A stretch of 64,000 bases of DNA, from positions 410,947,739 to 411,011,738 of the forward strand of contig NC_092875.1 of assembly GCF_028372415.1 (NCBI RefSeq), given 5' to 3'. The DNA comes from Notamacropus eugenii (taxonomy: Eukaryota > Chordata > Mammalia > Diprotodontia > Macropodidae). Below the pieces are notes generated by a model. The model was not told the DNA's origin. It saw nothing but the letters and a program-made list of their open reading frames with translations, and ran no database searches. Both the position numbers and the translations under genes were made by a program. Below, piece by piece: positions 35,486-47,688 of the stretch. Each line of letters starts with the position of its first letter. The stretch's first letter is position 1.

Positions 35486-35984
35486 CACATATTTTACAAA
35501 TTACTAACCTTTTTTTAAAATTTATTATTCATTTATTTTGAACATTGTTTTCTTTTTTAAGTTTTGATTTCCAAGTTCTCTTCCTTCCACAAACCCCTTC
35601 CACACCCTCTGAGAAGGTAAGCAAAATTATATCACTTATACATGTGAATTCATGAAAAACAAATTTCCATATTGGTTATATTTTTTAAAAGCAAGAAAAG
35701 CAAAATGGGAAAATTATACTTTAATTTGCATTCAGAGATCATCTGTTCAGTATCTGGATGATTTTTTTTAAACATAAGTCCTTTGAGATTTCCCTGCATT
35801 GATCAGAGCAGCCAGGTCTTTCACAATTAATCATTTCAACATGTTGTTACCATGCATAATAATTTCCCAGTTCTTGCTTTACTTTGGATAGGTTCATACA
35901 ATTCTTGCCACATTTTTTTTTCTGAAGTCACTCCTCCTGAATTTCTTTTACTACAGTAGTACTTCATCAAAATCTTATATCCCA

Positions 35985-36175
35985 AAAGATGGCAAAGCAG
36001 AAGCAGAGACTTACAAAGCTCTTCCCTCAAGCCCAGCCAAACACCTGACAAAATGACTCTAAACAAATTCTGGAGCTGCAGAACCCACAGAATGATAGAG
36101 CTAAGCAAATCTCCAGTCCAAGACAGCCTAGAAGGTTGATGAGAAGCATCTATTGTTCTAGGCTAGAAGCAAAGT
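35985..36175 (+). mobile_element. L1-type 5'UTR fragment
   Basis: 'aaagatggcaaagcagaagc', then 'caagcccagccaaacacctg', 'aacaaattctggagctgcag' and 'agtccaagacagcctagaag' resemble the 5' end of a marsupial L1 subfamily different from the HAL1 here. Confidence 0.5.
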
Positions 36176-36415
36176 TCAGTCCATTGTAGTCCTATTTGGC
36201 ACAGATGAGACCTGGGCAGGTACAAAGGCAAAGAAAGTAGGATCTTTTGCTGTTTTAGTCTAGTACAATCAAGAAGTATAATGCCTCCATTTGTTCCAGG
36301 ATCCATGGCCATTTAAATTGTAAGGCCAAGGATCCTGGAAGGGTGGAATGTAAGAGTAAGCAAAGTAGAATCTTTTCCTATTTTTGTTTTACTAAAAGTC
36401 CCTCTGATTGAATAA

Positions 36416-36948
36416 TGTGAGTAAAGAGGCTCTTTCCCACCTATTGTTGGGCCTGGGAAGAGTTTTAGGAAGGCCCACAATTTTTGTTAATGAGGCAATG
36501 GTTCTGAAGTGATGTGATGTCTTTTTACTCTAAAAAATGTGTAAAGGCTCTGAGGTGCAGTTTTCCTTTGGGGCTTAGTTTTTGGAAGAATATTTGTGGG
36601 CCAAATGAGACTCTGGGGAGTAGCTAAGCAGTTCCCTGGCTTTGAAAACCCAAATATTGATGCTTCCTCTTTGATAACTATGGTCAGACAATGAACCTGT
36701 CTGTTGATTTATGATATATGTATGTCAGACAGTTTGGAAGCTCTGTCTGTTGACTTGATTTCTTGGTATTTTCTTGAAATTCAGAGTGCTTACTTTTTTT
36801 CCTGAACTAACCGAATGATACATGTGCTTGATTAAAGGAATTGTTTACCCCTGAAAAGTTGCCTTTCCTTTTATGAATCCAGGTCTGAGAACCTGTGATA
36901 ACAATGCTCATCCCCCTTCCTGGTATGTTAGGGTGCTTATTCTTACAC
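36416..36948 (+). repeat. solo-LTR-like repeat, copy 1
   Basis: Begins TG and ends ACA and aligns over its length with 54589-55139. Shared blocks include 'ccctggctttgaaaaccca', 'tttttgttaat...atgaggcaatgg', 'ctctgtctgttga' and 'gtctgagaacctgt'. The length of about 530 bp and the TG...CA ends suggest a retroviral LTR. No coding sequence is beside it. Confidence 0.5.
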
Positions 36949-36954
36949 TCTGGC

Positions 36955-38195
36955 AAGCAGCCAGAAAGAAATAATTAGAATATTATGGAAACACAATCAG
37001 GATGACACAAGATCTAGCAGGTTCTACTTAAATGGATTAGAGGACTTAGAATATGATATTCCAGAGGTCAAAGGAGCTAGGATTAAAGCCAAGAATCACA
37101 TACCCAGTGAAACTGAGTATAATACTTCAGGATAAAACTGATAATTCAATGAAAGAGAGGACTTTAGAGCATTCTTGATGAAAAGAACAGAGATGAACAG
37201 AAAATTTGACTTTAAAACACAAGAATAAAGAGAAGCATGAAAAGGTAAACAGGAAAGAGAAATCATAAGGGGCTTACTAAAGTTGAGCTGTTTACATCCT
37301 TACATGGAAAGATAACATTTGTAACTCTTGAGACTTTTCTCAGTATTAAGGTAATTGCAGGGATTATATAAATGTAGACAGAGGGCACAAGGTGAGTTGA
37401 ATATGACTGGACGATGCATAAAAAATAAATTAAGGGATGAGAGAGTAACATATTGGGAGGAGAAAGGGAGAAATAGAATGGGGTAAATTATCTCTCACAT
37501 GAAAGAGACAATAAAAAGCTTTTCAATGGATGGAAGGAGTGGTGGGAAGAGAGGGAAAGGAAAAAAAGATCTTATTCATCAGATTTGGCTTAAGGAGGCA
37601 ATAACATGCACCCTCAATTTGATATGAAAATTTCTGTTACACTAAAGGAAAGGGATAAACAAGTGATGTGAGAATGATAGAAGGGAGGGCAAATGGGAGG
37701 AGGGGGCAATTACAAATAAGCACCTTTGAGTAGGGACAAGGTCAAAAAAGTGAATAGAGTAAATATGTGTTCAGGATACGATGGTGGGAAATACAGTTAG
37801 TCCTTCACATTATGACTGCTGTGGAAATGTTTTGCATGAGTACACATACATAATCTGTATCAAATTTCTTGCCTTCTCAGTGAGGATGGGTGGGGAGGCA
37901 GGAAGGCAGAGAAATTGGAACTTAAAGTTTTAAAAACAAATGTAAAATTGTTTGTACATGAGACTGAGAAATAAGACATACAGGAAGTGGGTTATATAAA
38001 TTTATCTTGCCCTACAAGAAAACAGAGGAGTAGGGGATGACAGAAGGGAGGTGTGTGACAGAAGGGAGGGCAGATTGGGGGAAGGGATAATCAAAATCCA
38101 CAATGTCTTGTGGGCAGAGGGGAGAGATGGGGAGGAAATATGGAACTCAAAATCTTGTGGAAGTGAATGTTGTAAACTAAGAATAAATACAATAA
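36955..38195 (+). mobile_element. 5'-truncated HAL1 (ORF1 C-terminus and 3' region)
   Basis: Starts within ORF1 at 'cagccagaaagaaataatt' (intact copy near 61345), passes the ORF1 end ('aaatttgactttaaaacacaag' near 37203) and the full 3' region to 'aataaatacaataataaaag'. No ORF2. Begins just after the LTR-like repeat ends. Confidence 0.8.
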
Positions 38196-38214
38196 TAAAA
38201 GAAATCATATGCAT

Positions 38215-41200
38215 AAATTGTTGTCATTCCCCGACTGATGACCATTATCTTGATTTAAATTCTTTTCCACCACAAAAAAAGCTGCTGTAGATATTGTTTT
38301 CCACATTGGTACTTTTAATTTTTTCTTTGATCTTTTTGGGATACAGACTTAGTGGTATTGCTAGGTAGCACAGCTTAATGACCCTTTGGCTCTAGTTGCA
38401 AATTGCTCTTCAGAATGGTAGGACCAGTTCACTATACCACCTGCAAGTCATTAGAGTACCTTCTTTTCCCTCATCTCCTCCAACACTTGTCATATATGAG
38501 AGGTATGAGGTGGTACCTCAGAGTTGTTTCAATGTGTCTTTCTCTAATTAATTATTTAGAATTTAGAACACTTTTCCACTTGACTACAGATAGCTTTGAT
38601 TTCCTCTTCTGAAAACTGCCCTATATTTTGACCATTTATCAATTGTGGAATGGTTCTTATTTGTGTAAATTTTACTGTTCTATACTCAGTATATATTTAA
38701 GAAATGAGGTCTTTATCAAGAGAAATTTACTGCAAATATGTTTTATATTGCTTCACTGTCTGTGGTACTTTTTAGAATGATTATATCATTTAATTATCTT
38801 TGATATTCGCTTAATTATCTCTGATTATTTTTTTTTAATTAGGTCTCTTTTTGCTTTTGCTTTGTCTGAGGTCATGATTGCTACCCCTCGCCTTTTTTAA
38901 AAAAAATTTCAGCTGAAGCACATTAGATACTGTTCCAGCCTTTTATGTTAACTCTGGATATCTTTCTGTTTTAAGTGGGTTGCTAAGAAAGAACATATTG
39001 TTGCATTCTGGTTACTTATCCATTAGGCTATCTGCTTCTGTTTTTATGGGTGAACTCATCACATTCAAACTTGCAGTTAAAACTGCTAACTGTATAATTC
39101 CTTTTATAAATTTTTTTTTCTGTTTCTTCTCTCTCTTTTGCATGTCCCTTCTAAAAAGTCTAATGTGCCCTCTCTTTTATTATCTCCCCACTTTATCTTA
39201 TCCCTTACCATTCTATTTTCTTGTTGAGTAACATATTCTTTACACAATTGAGTTTTTGTGTATGTACACACATGCACCATGCACATATACATTTTTCTCT
39301 CTTTGAACCAATTTCAACATATGCAGGGTTTAAGCATTGCCCTTCACTTTTCCACTTTTCATCTCCCATTGTAAAAGCTCTTTCTTGTATACTCCCTTTG
39401 TGTGAGAAACATTTCCCTATTTCTACCTCTACTTTCTCTCTCTACCTCATTATTTGGAGATCAATCCAACATAAGTGACTCACACCCATCCCCTCTATCT
39501 TTGTAGACTTCTAATTTCCCTTATGTAGACAAAGTTCTCAAAATTAGCAAACATCATCTTCCTGTATAGGAAATGTAAACAGTTTAATTCCATAGAGTCT
39601 CTTATCATTACTCATCATATTTGCCTTTTTTATGATTCTTTTGAGTCTTCTTTTTGAATGTCAGATTTTCTATTTGTCTCTGTTCTTTCATGAGGAATGC
39701 TTGAACATACTCTATTTAATGAAATATCCATCCCTCCCTCCACCCCAAATAATTACCAATTGGTTTTTCTGGGTAGGTTATTCATGGTCATTATCACAGT
39801 TTCTATTCTATCCAGAGTATCATATTCCAAGCCCTCCACTCTACCATGGAAGTCACTAAATCTTGTGTGATCTTCACCGTGGTCCTATAGTATTTGAATT
39901 ATTTCTCTGAATCTATATGACGTATTTTGTCTGGGAGCCCTGGAATCTGGCTATAATATCCCTTGGAGTTTTTTATTTGGGGATCTCTTTCAGGAGTGAT
40001 CAGTGGATTCTTTCAATTTCTACTATACTTTCTGGATCTAAGATATCAGGGCAGTTTACCATGATAAATACTCGAAACATGATGTCCAGGATCTTTCTTT
40101 GATAGTGACTTTTGGGTAGTCCAGTTCTTCTTAAATTCTCTCTCCTCAATCTAGTCTCCAGGACAGATGCTTTTAAAATGAGATATTTCATATTTTCTTC
40201 TATTTTTTTTTTCATTTTTTTTACTCTGCTTTATTATTTCTGGATGTTTCCTGTAGTCATTAGCTTCCCCTTTCCCAATTCTAACTTTAAGGTTGATTTT
40301 CATTGGTAAGATTTTGTATTTCTTTTTCCATTTTGATAATTTTTCTTTTAAGTAGTTCTTTTCAGTGGATTTTTCTGCCTCTTTTACCATTTGCTAAATT
40401 ATGATTTTTTAGTTGCTGTTTTCTACATTGTTTTTATGCCTCTTTTAGTAAGCTGTTAACTATCTTTCCATAATTTTCTTTCATCACTCTCATTTATTTT
40501 CCTAATTTTTCCTCTACTACTTATCCCTTTCTCTAAAACTTCCATAAATTCTTGTTGGATTTGGATCCAATTAACATTTTTTTTGGAGACTTTTTTAAAG
40601 TAATTGTTTTCACATTGTTGGCTTCTTCTGAGTTTATATCTTCTTTCTTACCACCACAATAGCTTTTTATGATTAAATTTTTGTCGTTGTTTATTGCTTT
40701 TTTCCAGCCTGTCTCTTGACTTTAAACTATATGTTAAAGATGAATTCTGCTTAACTATGGATAGAGAAGCACTTTAGGCTTTTATTGTGTTGATCTTTTT
40801 AGAGATAGTTCTAAAGCTATACAAGTTTTAGGTACTTCAGAGGTGATGAGACTCTCAGAGAGATATGGTCACTGCTCTCCTAGTCTGCTCTGGTCTTTAC
40901 CCAAGAAGAGCCAATATTTCCCACAGCCATAAGTGCTAGTACTCCTCTTTGCTTTGAAGATCTAACTAGGTCTCTTGCTTCCTTGTGATCAACAACCAAA
41001 ACTCCTCTTCTTCCTGGCACTACAATCCAGAACTGTGTAAGGGTAATCAAATTGTCAATGAGTGCCAGCTATAACCAGTGCCAGCAAATGGTTCCCTGCA
41101 ATCTCTTTTTGGCTAGTTGTCAAACTCTCTTACAGTTTCTGAGCTGAAAGCTACAGAAGCTGCTACTCTTGCCATCCTCATGATCATTTTTTTCTCATCA

Positions 41201-41225
41201 TCACTTTCTATTTGCCATGGATTTT
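38215..41225 (-). mobile_element. internally deleted L1, antisense
   Basis: Minus-strand order: 5'UTR (about 40700-41225), ORF1 relic (about 39640-40560), inter-ORF region, ORF2 start with endonuclease motifs (about 38840-39080, reading 'SDKAKAKRDLI'), then at about 38730-38755 a jump to the ORF2 C-terminus (38220-38700). The junction matches that of 31690-34225. All frames are broken. Confidence 0.75.
40000..40390 (-). pseudogene. L1 ORF1 relic (coiled coil to RNA-recognition domain)
   Basis: The minus strand gives heptad-rich sequence and then a frame with LETRLRRENLRRTGLP, a decayed form of the conserved ENRSRRDNL motif. Frameshift near 40180. Part of the L1 at 38215-41225. Confidence 0.7.
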
Positions 41226-41229
41226 TGTT

Positions 41230-43600
41230 TTGGCTATGGAAGGTTAATACATTACCCCCTTCTTGATGCTGGTTGTCTTCTAGACCTCTCATTACCTTTC
41301 TTCTAAGATAGAATCTTCTCTAAATAGGCACAACACACTCAGAGGAAATGATCTCTTTAAGTAGCAAATCTCTAAAACTTAACCCATCATAAGATTCCCA
41401 TCTCCCTTTATGCAATCTTTCCAATCAGAATATTCACCAATAGGATCCTTTTTCATCACTGAACTGAGATCTTCACCTATCTTCTCCCCTGTTTCAATCT
41501 CTCCCTGTGTCACCTCACTCATTCTCCTCAGGTTCCTCTAGCTGAGAGACTGTGTAGTTATTTTTGCTTAACATTTTGGGGGGGTATTGACACAATTCTT
41601 CTATCTTTTACCTCTTTTCTCCCTTTTTAAGCCTATTCCCCTACCTCATTTTAGTTTTAAAAATATGTATTCCTTTATCTGTTGGGGTGTTGGATGAGTT
41701 GTGAGGTGTTGCCCATGCAATTGCAAGCCTGCTCCTCAATATCTTTTTTCTTCTCATATTTTATATTCTGTTCTATCTTTGTCCCCTCACACACTTTCAA
41801 AAAGCAATCTATTAATTTTACTTCTATGTTGTCTATTTTAAACCTCATATGTGTGTCTTTTTGTCTTTACTATTGTTTCCTTTAAATAGCTCTAGAGGTA
41901 TGTAGTTTATTTCATTACTTGTGCCTTCCTTGCACTTGCATTTATTTAGCCTCCATATATTTCTCTTTTTATGCATTTTAAAATCAAATAATTTATTCAC
42001 ACTTTTGTACAAATGCTTAAAATATCTACCTTTAATTGAATATCCATTGATAACTAGATTCAGGATTGCAGGGTAGGACCTTGTGAATTACATTTTGAAT
42101 TCCTTTGATTTTCAAGATATTTTGTTCCATTTCCTCCTGTATTTTCTGGTGGGTATAGAATGGACTTGTATCATTTTATTTCTTTTGCCATATATTTTAG
42201 TATCTTTTTTTCCCATTCACTTACAGAATTTGTTGCCTGTCATTGGAATTGTTAAATTTAATCACATGTGTTTTGGAGTTTTATGATAATTTTTCCCCTA
42301 AAGGTGATATGTAGATATTTTTTAGTTAATGCTTTCCACCACCGCCATGTGTGTGTTTCAAAGCTCCTAACAGTTTTTTTATGTTATTTATTGCATCATA
42401 ATAATCAGGTATCTTAATTTGCCCTGGTCATTTGGTAAGCCAAAGGAGAGACATTCTGTCTTTAAGATCAATATGTTCATAGACTTTTGCTTTTCTTCTA
42501 AAGGTTCTTTGATTTCAGTATATCTGAATCTCCAATTGCTGTCTCATACTCTTCCTTAGAGGCCCATTGAGGCCAAAGCAAGGGTGTACCAGCACAAAGT
42601 ATAGTTGCAGCAGACAATTTCTGAGTATCCTCTAAAATAAATGCGATTGGGGTAGTACAGAGGATTCTGAGTGAGTTAGGCATTAGTGTTTTCTGCTGTA
42701 AATTATTAGGAATGATACTTAAACATTTGGTACTTTAGCATGTGGAGATGGCTACAATTGCTGTATCTCTGGCATATAATACCTCTTTGGGGTTTTTGAG
42801 AATTTCTGATGATTGGACGAAACAGTTACCTAGCCTTACACCTTATGAAATATGTGACAGGGATGTTTTTCATATTATATTCAAATTTTCATCTCATAAT
42901 AAAGCCCTTCTAAGTACTCTTACATTCATTATCATCAAGACTTCTTTTCATTTTTTTTTCTTCTGGCATACTTCTGTAATTTTATGGAGTTTATTTCTTC
43001 TGGAGTAATTTCTTGATTCATGAATTTTTTTGTAATATTCTAATTACTCACATTTCCAGCCTTAGTTCCTAATTTGGGATCTTGTGCCAGGATCAAAGTC
43101 TGCTCATTCTTCTTAAATGTGATTTCAGGCCCTATTGAGTCCTCGTATCAATTTCCTGGATTTCTGCCATTGGCTCTCTGCACTCACAATGCTCTCTCAT
43201 TTCAGTGTTCCATGCTCATCCTGCTCCTTCTGGGGCATACTCCAGTGGGGCTGTCGCACATGCCTTTTTCCCTTAGGAATTCTTCAGCCTAGCACTAGTA
43301 GAATATTTCAACCTACTTACCTGACCTCATGTTGGGTTCTTTAGTGGGACCCTTCTTTTAGTATTTGGAAATTATTGTTGCCTTTTGTGCAGTACTAAGT
43401 TGGAAGAAGGTGATTCCACAAGTTTCCCTTTGTATGTCTTGGTCACTGTTCAAGTACCTTTAAAGGTCACTGATGGAGAAAAAAATATGAAATGTCTGGG
43501 CTCTTCTTCAACCTTTGAAACAGAGCTTAACTCTAATTTTTTTTCAATTTTGAAGAAACAAAGAGAAAAAAAGAAAGAAAGAAGAAATAAGAAAATGGGA
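41230..43600. other. largely unclassified; possible old antisense LINE ORF1 and coding relics
   Basis: 42040-42320 faintly resembles antisense L1 ORF1 C-terminal sequence ('gattgcagggtaggacc...ttgaattcctttgattttcaagatatt'). A minus reading at 42498-42683 looks protein-like (see findings). 43060-43360 could be an antisense LINE 5'UTR but I cannot support it. No gene called. Confidence 0.3.
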
Positions 43601-43604
43601 TGGT

Positions 43605-44185
43605 ACTAGATTTGTACCCTAAAGAGATCAAAGAAAAGGAAAAAAAAAGATTTACATGCAGAAAATATTTATAGAAATTCTTTATGTAGTGACAATGAAT
43701 TGGAAATTGAGGGGATGCTTATCAATTGGAGAGTGTTTCATCAAGTTTTGACATATGACTGTGATAGAGCACTATTTTGCTGTGGATAAGGACAACAGGG
43801 GCTGTTCTGGGCTGGGAGTAGTGAGAAGAACAAGGACATCATTGTGCATAGTAAAAACAATATTGTAATGATGATCTACTGTTAGAGACTTGGTTAATCT
43901 GATCAATGAAATGATCTAAGACATTTACAAAGGAATCATGGTGGAAAGGTGCTATACACTTTCAGAGGGAGAGAAGTGATAAAATCTGAGCACAATTATT
44001 TTCTCAGTTTCTTTTGCATTCTTAAAATTATACTTAATATGAAAATATGTTTTACATGATTTCACATATATGATTGAAATTGTATTTGTTTTCTTCTCAG
44101 TGGGTGGGAAAAGGAGTGATAGAAAAAGAGATTTTAAATGCAAATTTTGAAATGAAAAAATATTAAAAATAAATAATAAATCTAA
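43605..44185 (+). mobile_element. L1-type 3' end
   Basis: 'ttgtaccctaaagagatcaa', 'gaattggaaattgaggggatgc', 'atcaattggagagtg', 'gactgtgatagagcactattttgctg' follow the L1 ORF2 C-terminus/3'UTR, ending in 'aaaaatattaaaaataaataataaa'. Confidence 0.7.
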
Positions 44186-44494
44186 AATGTTTAAAATTAA
44201 TTATACACTGACCACATTTGAATGACTAAGATTTGTAGTCTCCCATATGTTCATCTCCTTTTATACCCAAATTGATCAGCCTTTATTTGAACTGAATATT
44301 TCTTCATCAGTTTTCTAGACTCATGAAGAGGCATATTAATCATACACTCAGTTTTCAAAGTTCTTTCTTTATACAGTGTTGATGTATTAATCATTCCACC
44401 AAGTTTTCTCATCTCATTCTTTATTAATTTAGAAAATTTCTCAAAATTGCTCATTTTATAATGTTTATGTTGTATTATAAATTATTCTTCTGTT

Positions 44495-44785
44495 TATACT
44501 CACTTCACCTGAATCAGTTCACATAATTTTTCCATGTCTTTTTGAAATCATCTGTTTCCTCATTTTCTTTTTTTACATCACAGTATTGTACCATTACATT
44601 CATATATCAAAAATTATTCCTCAGTTCATGGAAAGGCTCTTAATTTCCAATTTTTTGTTTTTTCTACTACAATAGGAATTGCTCTAAATATTTTCATGTA
44701 TAAAGGACCTTTTCCTCTTTTTGAAATCTCTTTTGAGTTTAGGCCTAAGAATACTAAAGCTGGGTCAAAGGTAATGAATTTTTCC
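44495..44785 (-). mobile_element. L1 3' end fragment, antisense
   Basis: The plus reading 'cacttcacctgaatcagttcac', 'cacagtattgtaccattacattcatat', 'tttccaattttttg...', 'aggccta...' and 'agctgggtcaaaggtaatg' is the reverse of an L1 3' end. Confidence 0.75.
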
Positions 44786-44829
44786 TCCTCATATTCTCAT
44801 GATATCCTTCAGGTTTCTTATCTAAGTCA

Positions 44830-44955
44830 CTTCAACTTGTTCTGTGACCCCTGTGAAAGTCATTTACTTTCTCTGAGCCGCTTTCTGATCTATCAAAGAA
44901 ATGGATAGAACTCAGTAAGCTTCTATAGACCCTTCCAAATCTTGATTTATAATAT
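44830..44955 (+). mobile_element. MIR-type SINE
   Basis: 'tctgtgacccctgtgaaagtcatttactttctctgagccgc' and 'cccttccaaatcttgattt' are MIR core and 3' motifs. Confidence 0.7.
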
Positions 44956-44959
44956 TAAA

Positions 44960-46330
44960 ATCATATCCTCTTTAGTGAGTTTAATTTGTGAGACAGTCAT
45001 GGTGATGAAGGCTGGGATTCATAATTTTCTGAATCAGCTTTATTTTCTGTATTAATTTTTAACCAGAAGGAATCAAGAAACTCTGTTATGTTAAGAAAAT
45101 TGGGCTGACAGCATTTTTGTTTTGTTTTGTTAGTCGTATTAGTAACTAGTTCATTGCAATTGTGAAAATGAAACCTTTCTCTCTGGAAGTGACATTCACT
45201 AAAATGAGGGGACACTATTTTGTGGAAAGACAAGTATTAGTGCATTTCAATTTCAATCATTCCTTTATGCTTTTGGATTCAAAAATAAAAGAAGAAAATC
45301 TATTGATTTGATGTCCATTAAGAAAATCTTCATTCCTGCACTAAATATAATGTTATTGCTCATAATTCATAGAAATTTGATCCCCTATGTTAAAAATATA
45401 TGTTTTATCTTATCCTTTAAGACAATATTGTCAAAATCAATTTGAAACAGAGGTTGCTAACCTATACATAAGTATCCAAGTGAGTCATGTATTGCTTTAG
45501 TTTTAAAACATAATGTTATCTATGTTTTATTTTATTTACTTGGTTTAATATTTCCCAATAACACTTGAAATTGGTTCTGGCCCACAAAGATTTCATCCTA
45601 CCCCAGAGACAGAAGAATTACACTGAGACAAGAAAGTTTTTTAGAGTTCTACTCTTCCTTGAAAATCTGAAAGCTTTTTTCCCCCCAAAAGTGACTAATG
45701 CAATCCTATGGGAGATTGTTTGAACTTCAGGAACCTATAGATGCAGAGTCTGCTATTATCCATTTTAAATGCCGTTTCTTCAAGGATCTTGATAGAAATA
45801 TTTTAATTTTTCTCCAAAAGTTGATGCTTGAAGTATTCTTAATCATTTTCAATTATAATCCTAAGGTTGAAAATATGTGTAAATATGGTGATTATTTTAT
45901 GAATAAAAGAGTGTGAATTCAATTATTTGCCTTTTGATGGAACTATAATAAAGTACTATGCAATTACCCCAATACTGACTAATTATAATATTATAATAAT
46001 TATTCTCATTTTGCCCAATTTAAAAACTGTAGCACACAGAATTATTTGTGTTCTCTAATATTGCATTTCATTTATTTCATCCTTTACTTTGCTAGAGTAC
46101 TAATTGTGTATTCTAAATATTTGCTTGATGTGTTTGTAAAATAGCATTTATATGTTTTTCAAAAGGAGCTTTAAAAAAGATTTATTCTTCAGTGACTGAA
46201 ATAATAAGATATTTCCAGTCTATCCAAAGAATAATGTCTTTACTCTTGCCAAAAGTAAAAATTTTTTTTTAATTTACATTATCCCAGTATTGGTCTACAT
46301 TGGTTAAATTATTTACTCCTGTTGGAATTC
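44960..46330. other. no gene or repeat recognised
   Basis: AT-rich sequence; short ORFs at 44997-45233 (minus) and 45698-45916 (plus) have no recognisable motif. Confidence 0.4.
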
Positions 46331-46334
46331 TCTA

Positions 46335-46985
46335 GCACATTTTTATACTTTGAACCAGAGATGCCATTGCTGGTGCATTTCCCAAGAGAGTCAAATATAG
46401 GGGTCTCATAGGGATAAAAATATTTTGAGAAGGACTTATTGCAGTAGCAAAGAACTGGAAATAAGATAGATGTTCATCAAATGAGAAATGATTTAACCAG
46501 GTTGCTAAGCGAATGGAATTAAATATTATTGCAATATCAGAAATAATAAATAAGCATAAAAGAAAATGGGTAGACATTTGAACTCATGCAAAGTTAAGGA
46601 GGCAGGACCAGGGGAACAAGGCAGATAAGAGCAAGCTATAAATAGAAAGCATCAGCACACACAAAAGAAGCCAAAATCAATGAAATTGTAATGTCAGAGC
46701 ATTCCAAAGAATTCCTTCCTTTCTGTGCAGAGGTGCTGCAATGTGGGTGTCTAATTCCACATATAGGTTATGCCAAAAGTCTTGGCACTGTGTTAATGTT
46801 TAATAGCTAAAACTGAACCAAGTTTTGTTGTTGTTGTTGTTGGGAGGGGAGAACTCTACACATTTTCAGGCTTGGTTAATGCATTGGTTGTATTGCTGAC
46901 CTTTTGAATTAATATATTTTTGTTAAAATGGATAGCTCTCTGGGTGGGAACAAGTAAAGGTATATATTGGCAAAAGAAAGAATGG
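46335..46985 (+). mobile_element. old L1-type 3' end
   Basis: 'aaccagagatgccattgctgg', 'gtagcaaagaactggaaataagatagatg', 'ttgcagaggtgctgcaatgtggg' (approx.), a (TTG)n at 46823-46842, and 'aaaatggatagctctctgggtggg' follow a known 3'UTR order in a family different from the L1s above. Confidence 0.55.
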
Positions 46986-47189
46986 TAAAAATAAGACAAA
47001 TCAATGTTTTATAAAAAAATTATATGAAATTTGCCTCTAAAATTGCCTTGACAAACAAAAGACCAGACATCAAGAACAGATGTTCCTAAATTCTCTTGCT
47101 TCCCTTTTCCCTTTCTGTGTGGTGGGTAAGTCACTTACTTGAACTTTCAGGAGCCAAGATGGTGGAGTGACCTGTAAATGTGGAAATGT

Positions 47190-47688
47190 CTCTAACCCTG
47201 CACTTCTCATGTTTCTTTTGAGCTACTTCAATTCTGTTTTACTCATATAGCACAGTGCCTTCTTTGATGAGCGCATGCCATGATGTGGGTCTTTTGTCAG
47301 TGTCTCCTATGTCATATAGACAATTCCAAAGTTCTTTAGAGAGACCTTGAGAGTATTGTAATGCTTCTTTTGACCACCATGTAAGCTCCATCCTTGTATG
47401 AGTTCTCCATAAAATAGTCTTTTAGTCAAACCCACATTTGGTATTCAAAAGTGTAGCTAGCCCATTGGAGCTGTACTCTCTGTGATAGAGGTTGAATGCT
47501 TGGCAGTTTAGCTCAAGAAAGGACCTCAGTGTCTGCTACTTTACCTTGCCAGGCGATCTTCAGAATCTTCCTAAAACAATACAAATAGAAGCAACTCAGT
47601 TTCCTGGAATGTTGCTATTATACTTTCCAGGTTTCACAGGCATACAATAATGAAGTCTAATGCTTTTTGTAAACCATCAATTTGGTAG
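47190..47688 (-). pseudogene. RTE-like LINE, RT C-terminal part, normal orientation of an inverted insertion
   Basis: The minus strand reads TKLMVY, LLYACETW, FRKILKIAWQGKVADTEVLS and, after shifts, KDYFMENSY, corresponding to the tail of RTE-like reverse-transcriptase proteins (pattern LLYG.ETW...CLR.ILNI.WQD...DTEVL...YGEL). Several stops. The sequence overlaps by about ten codons with the end of the plus-strand segment at 47689-48440. Confidence 0.7.

Noticed and set aside
47150..47175. 'aggagccaagatggtggag' as the 5' end of another L1/HAL1
   Set aside because: Only about 20 bases match and the following sequence is not L1 5'UTR; it may be a scrap or chance.
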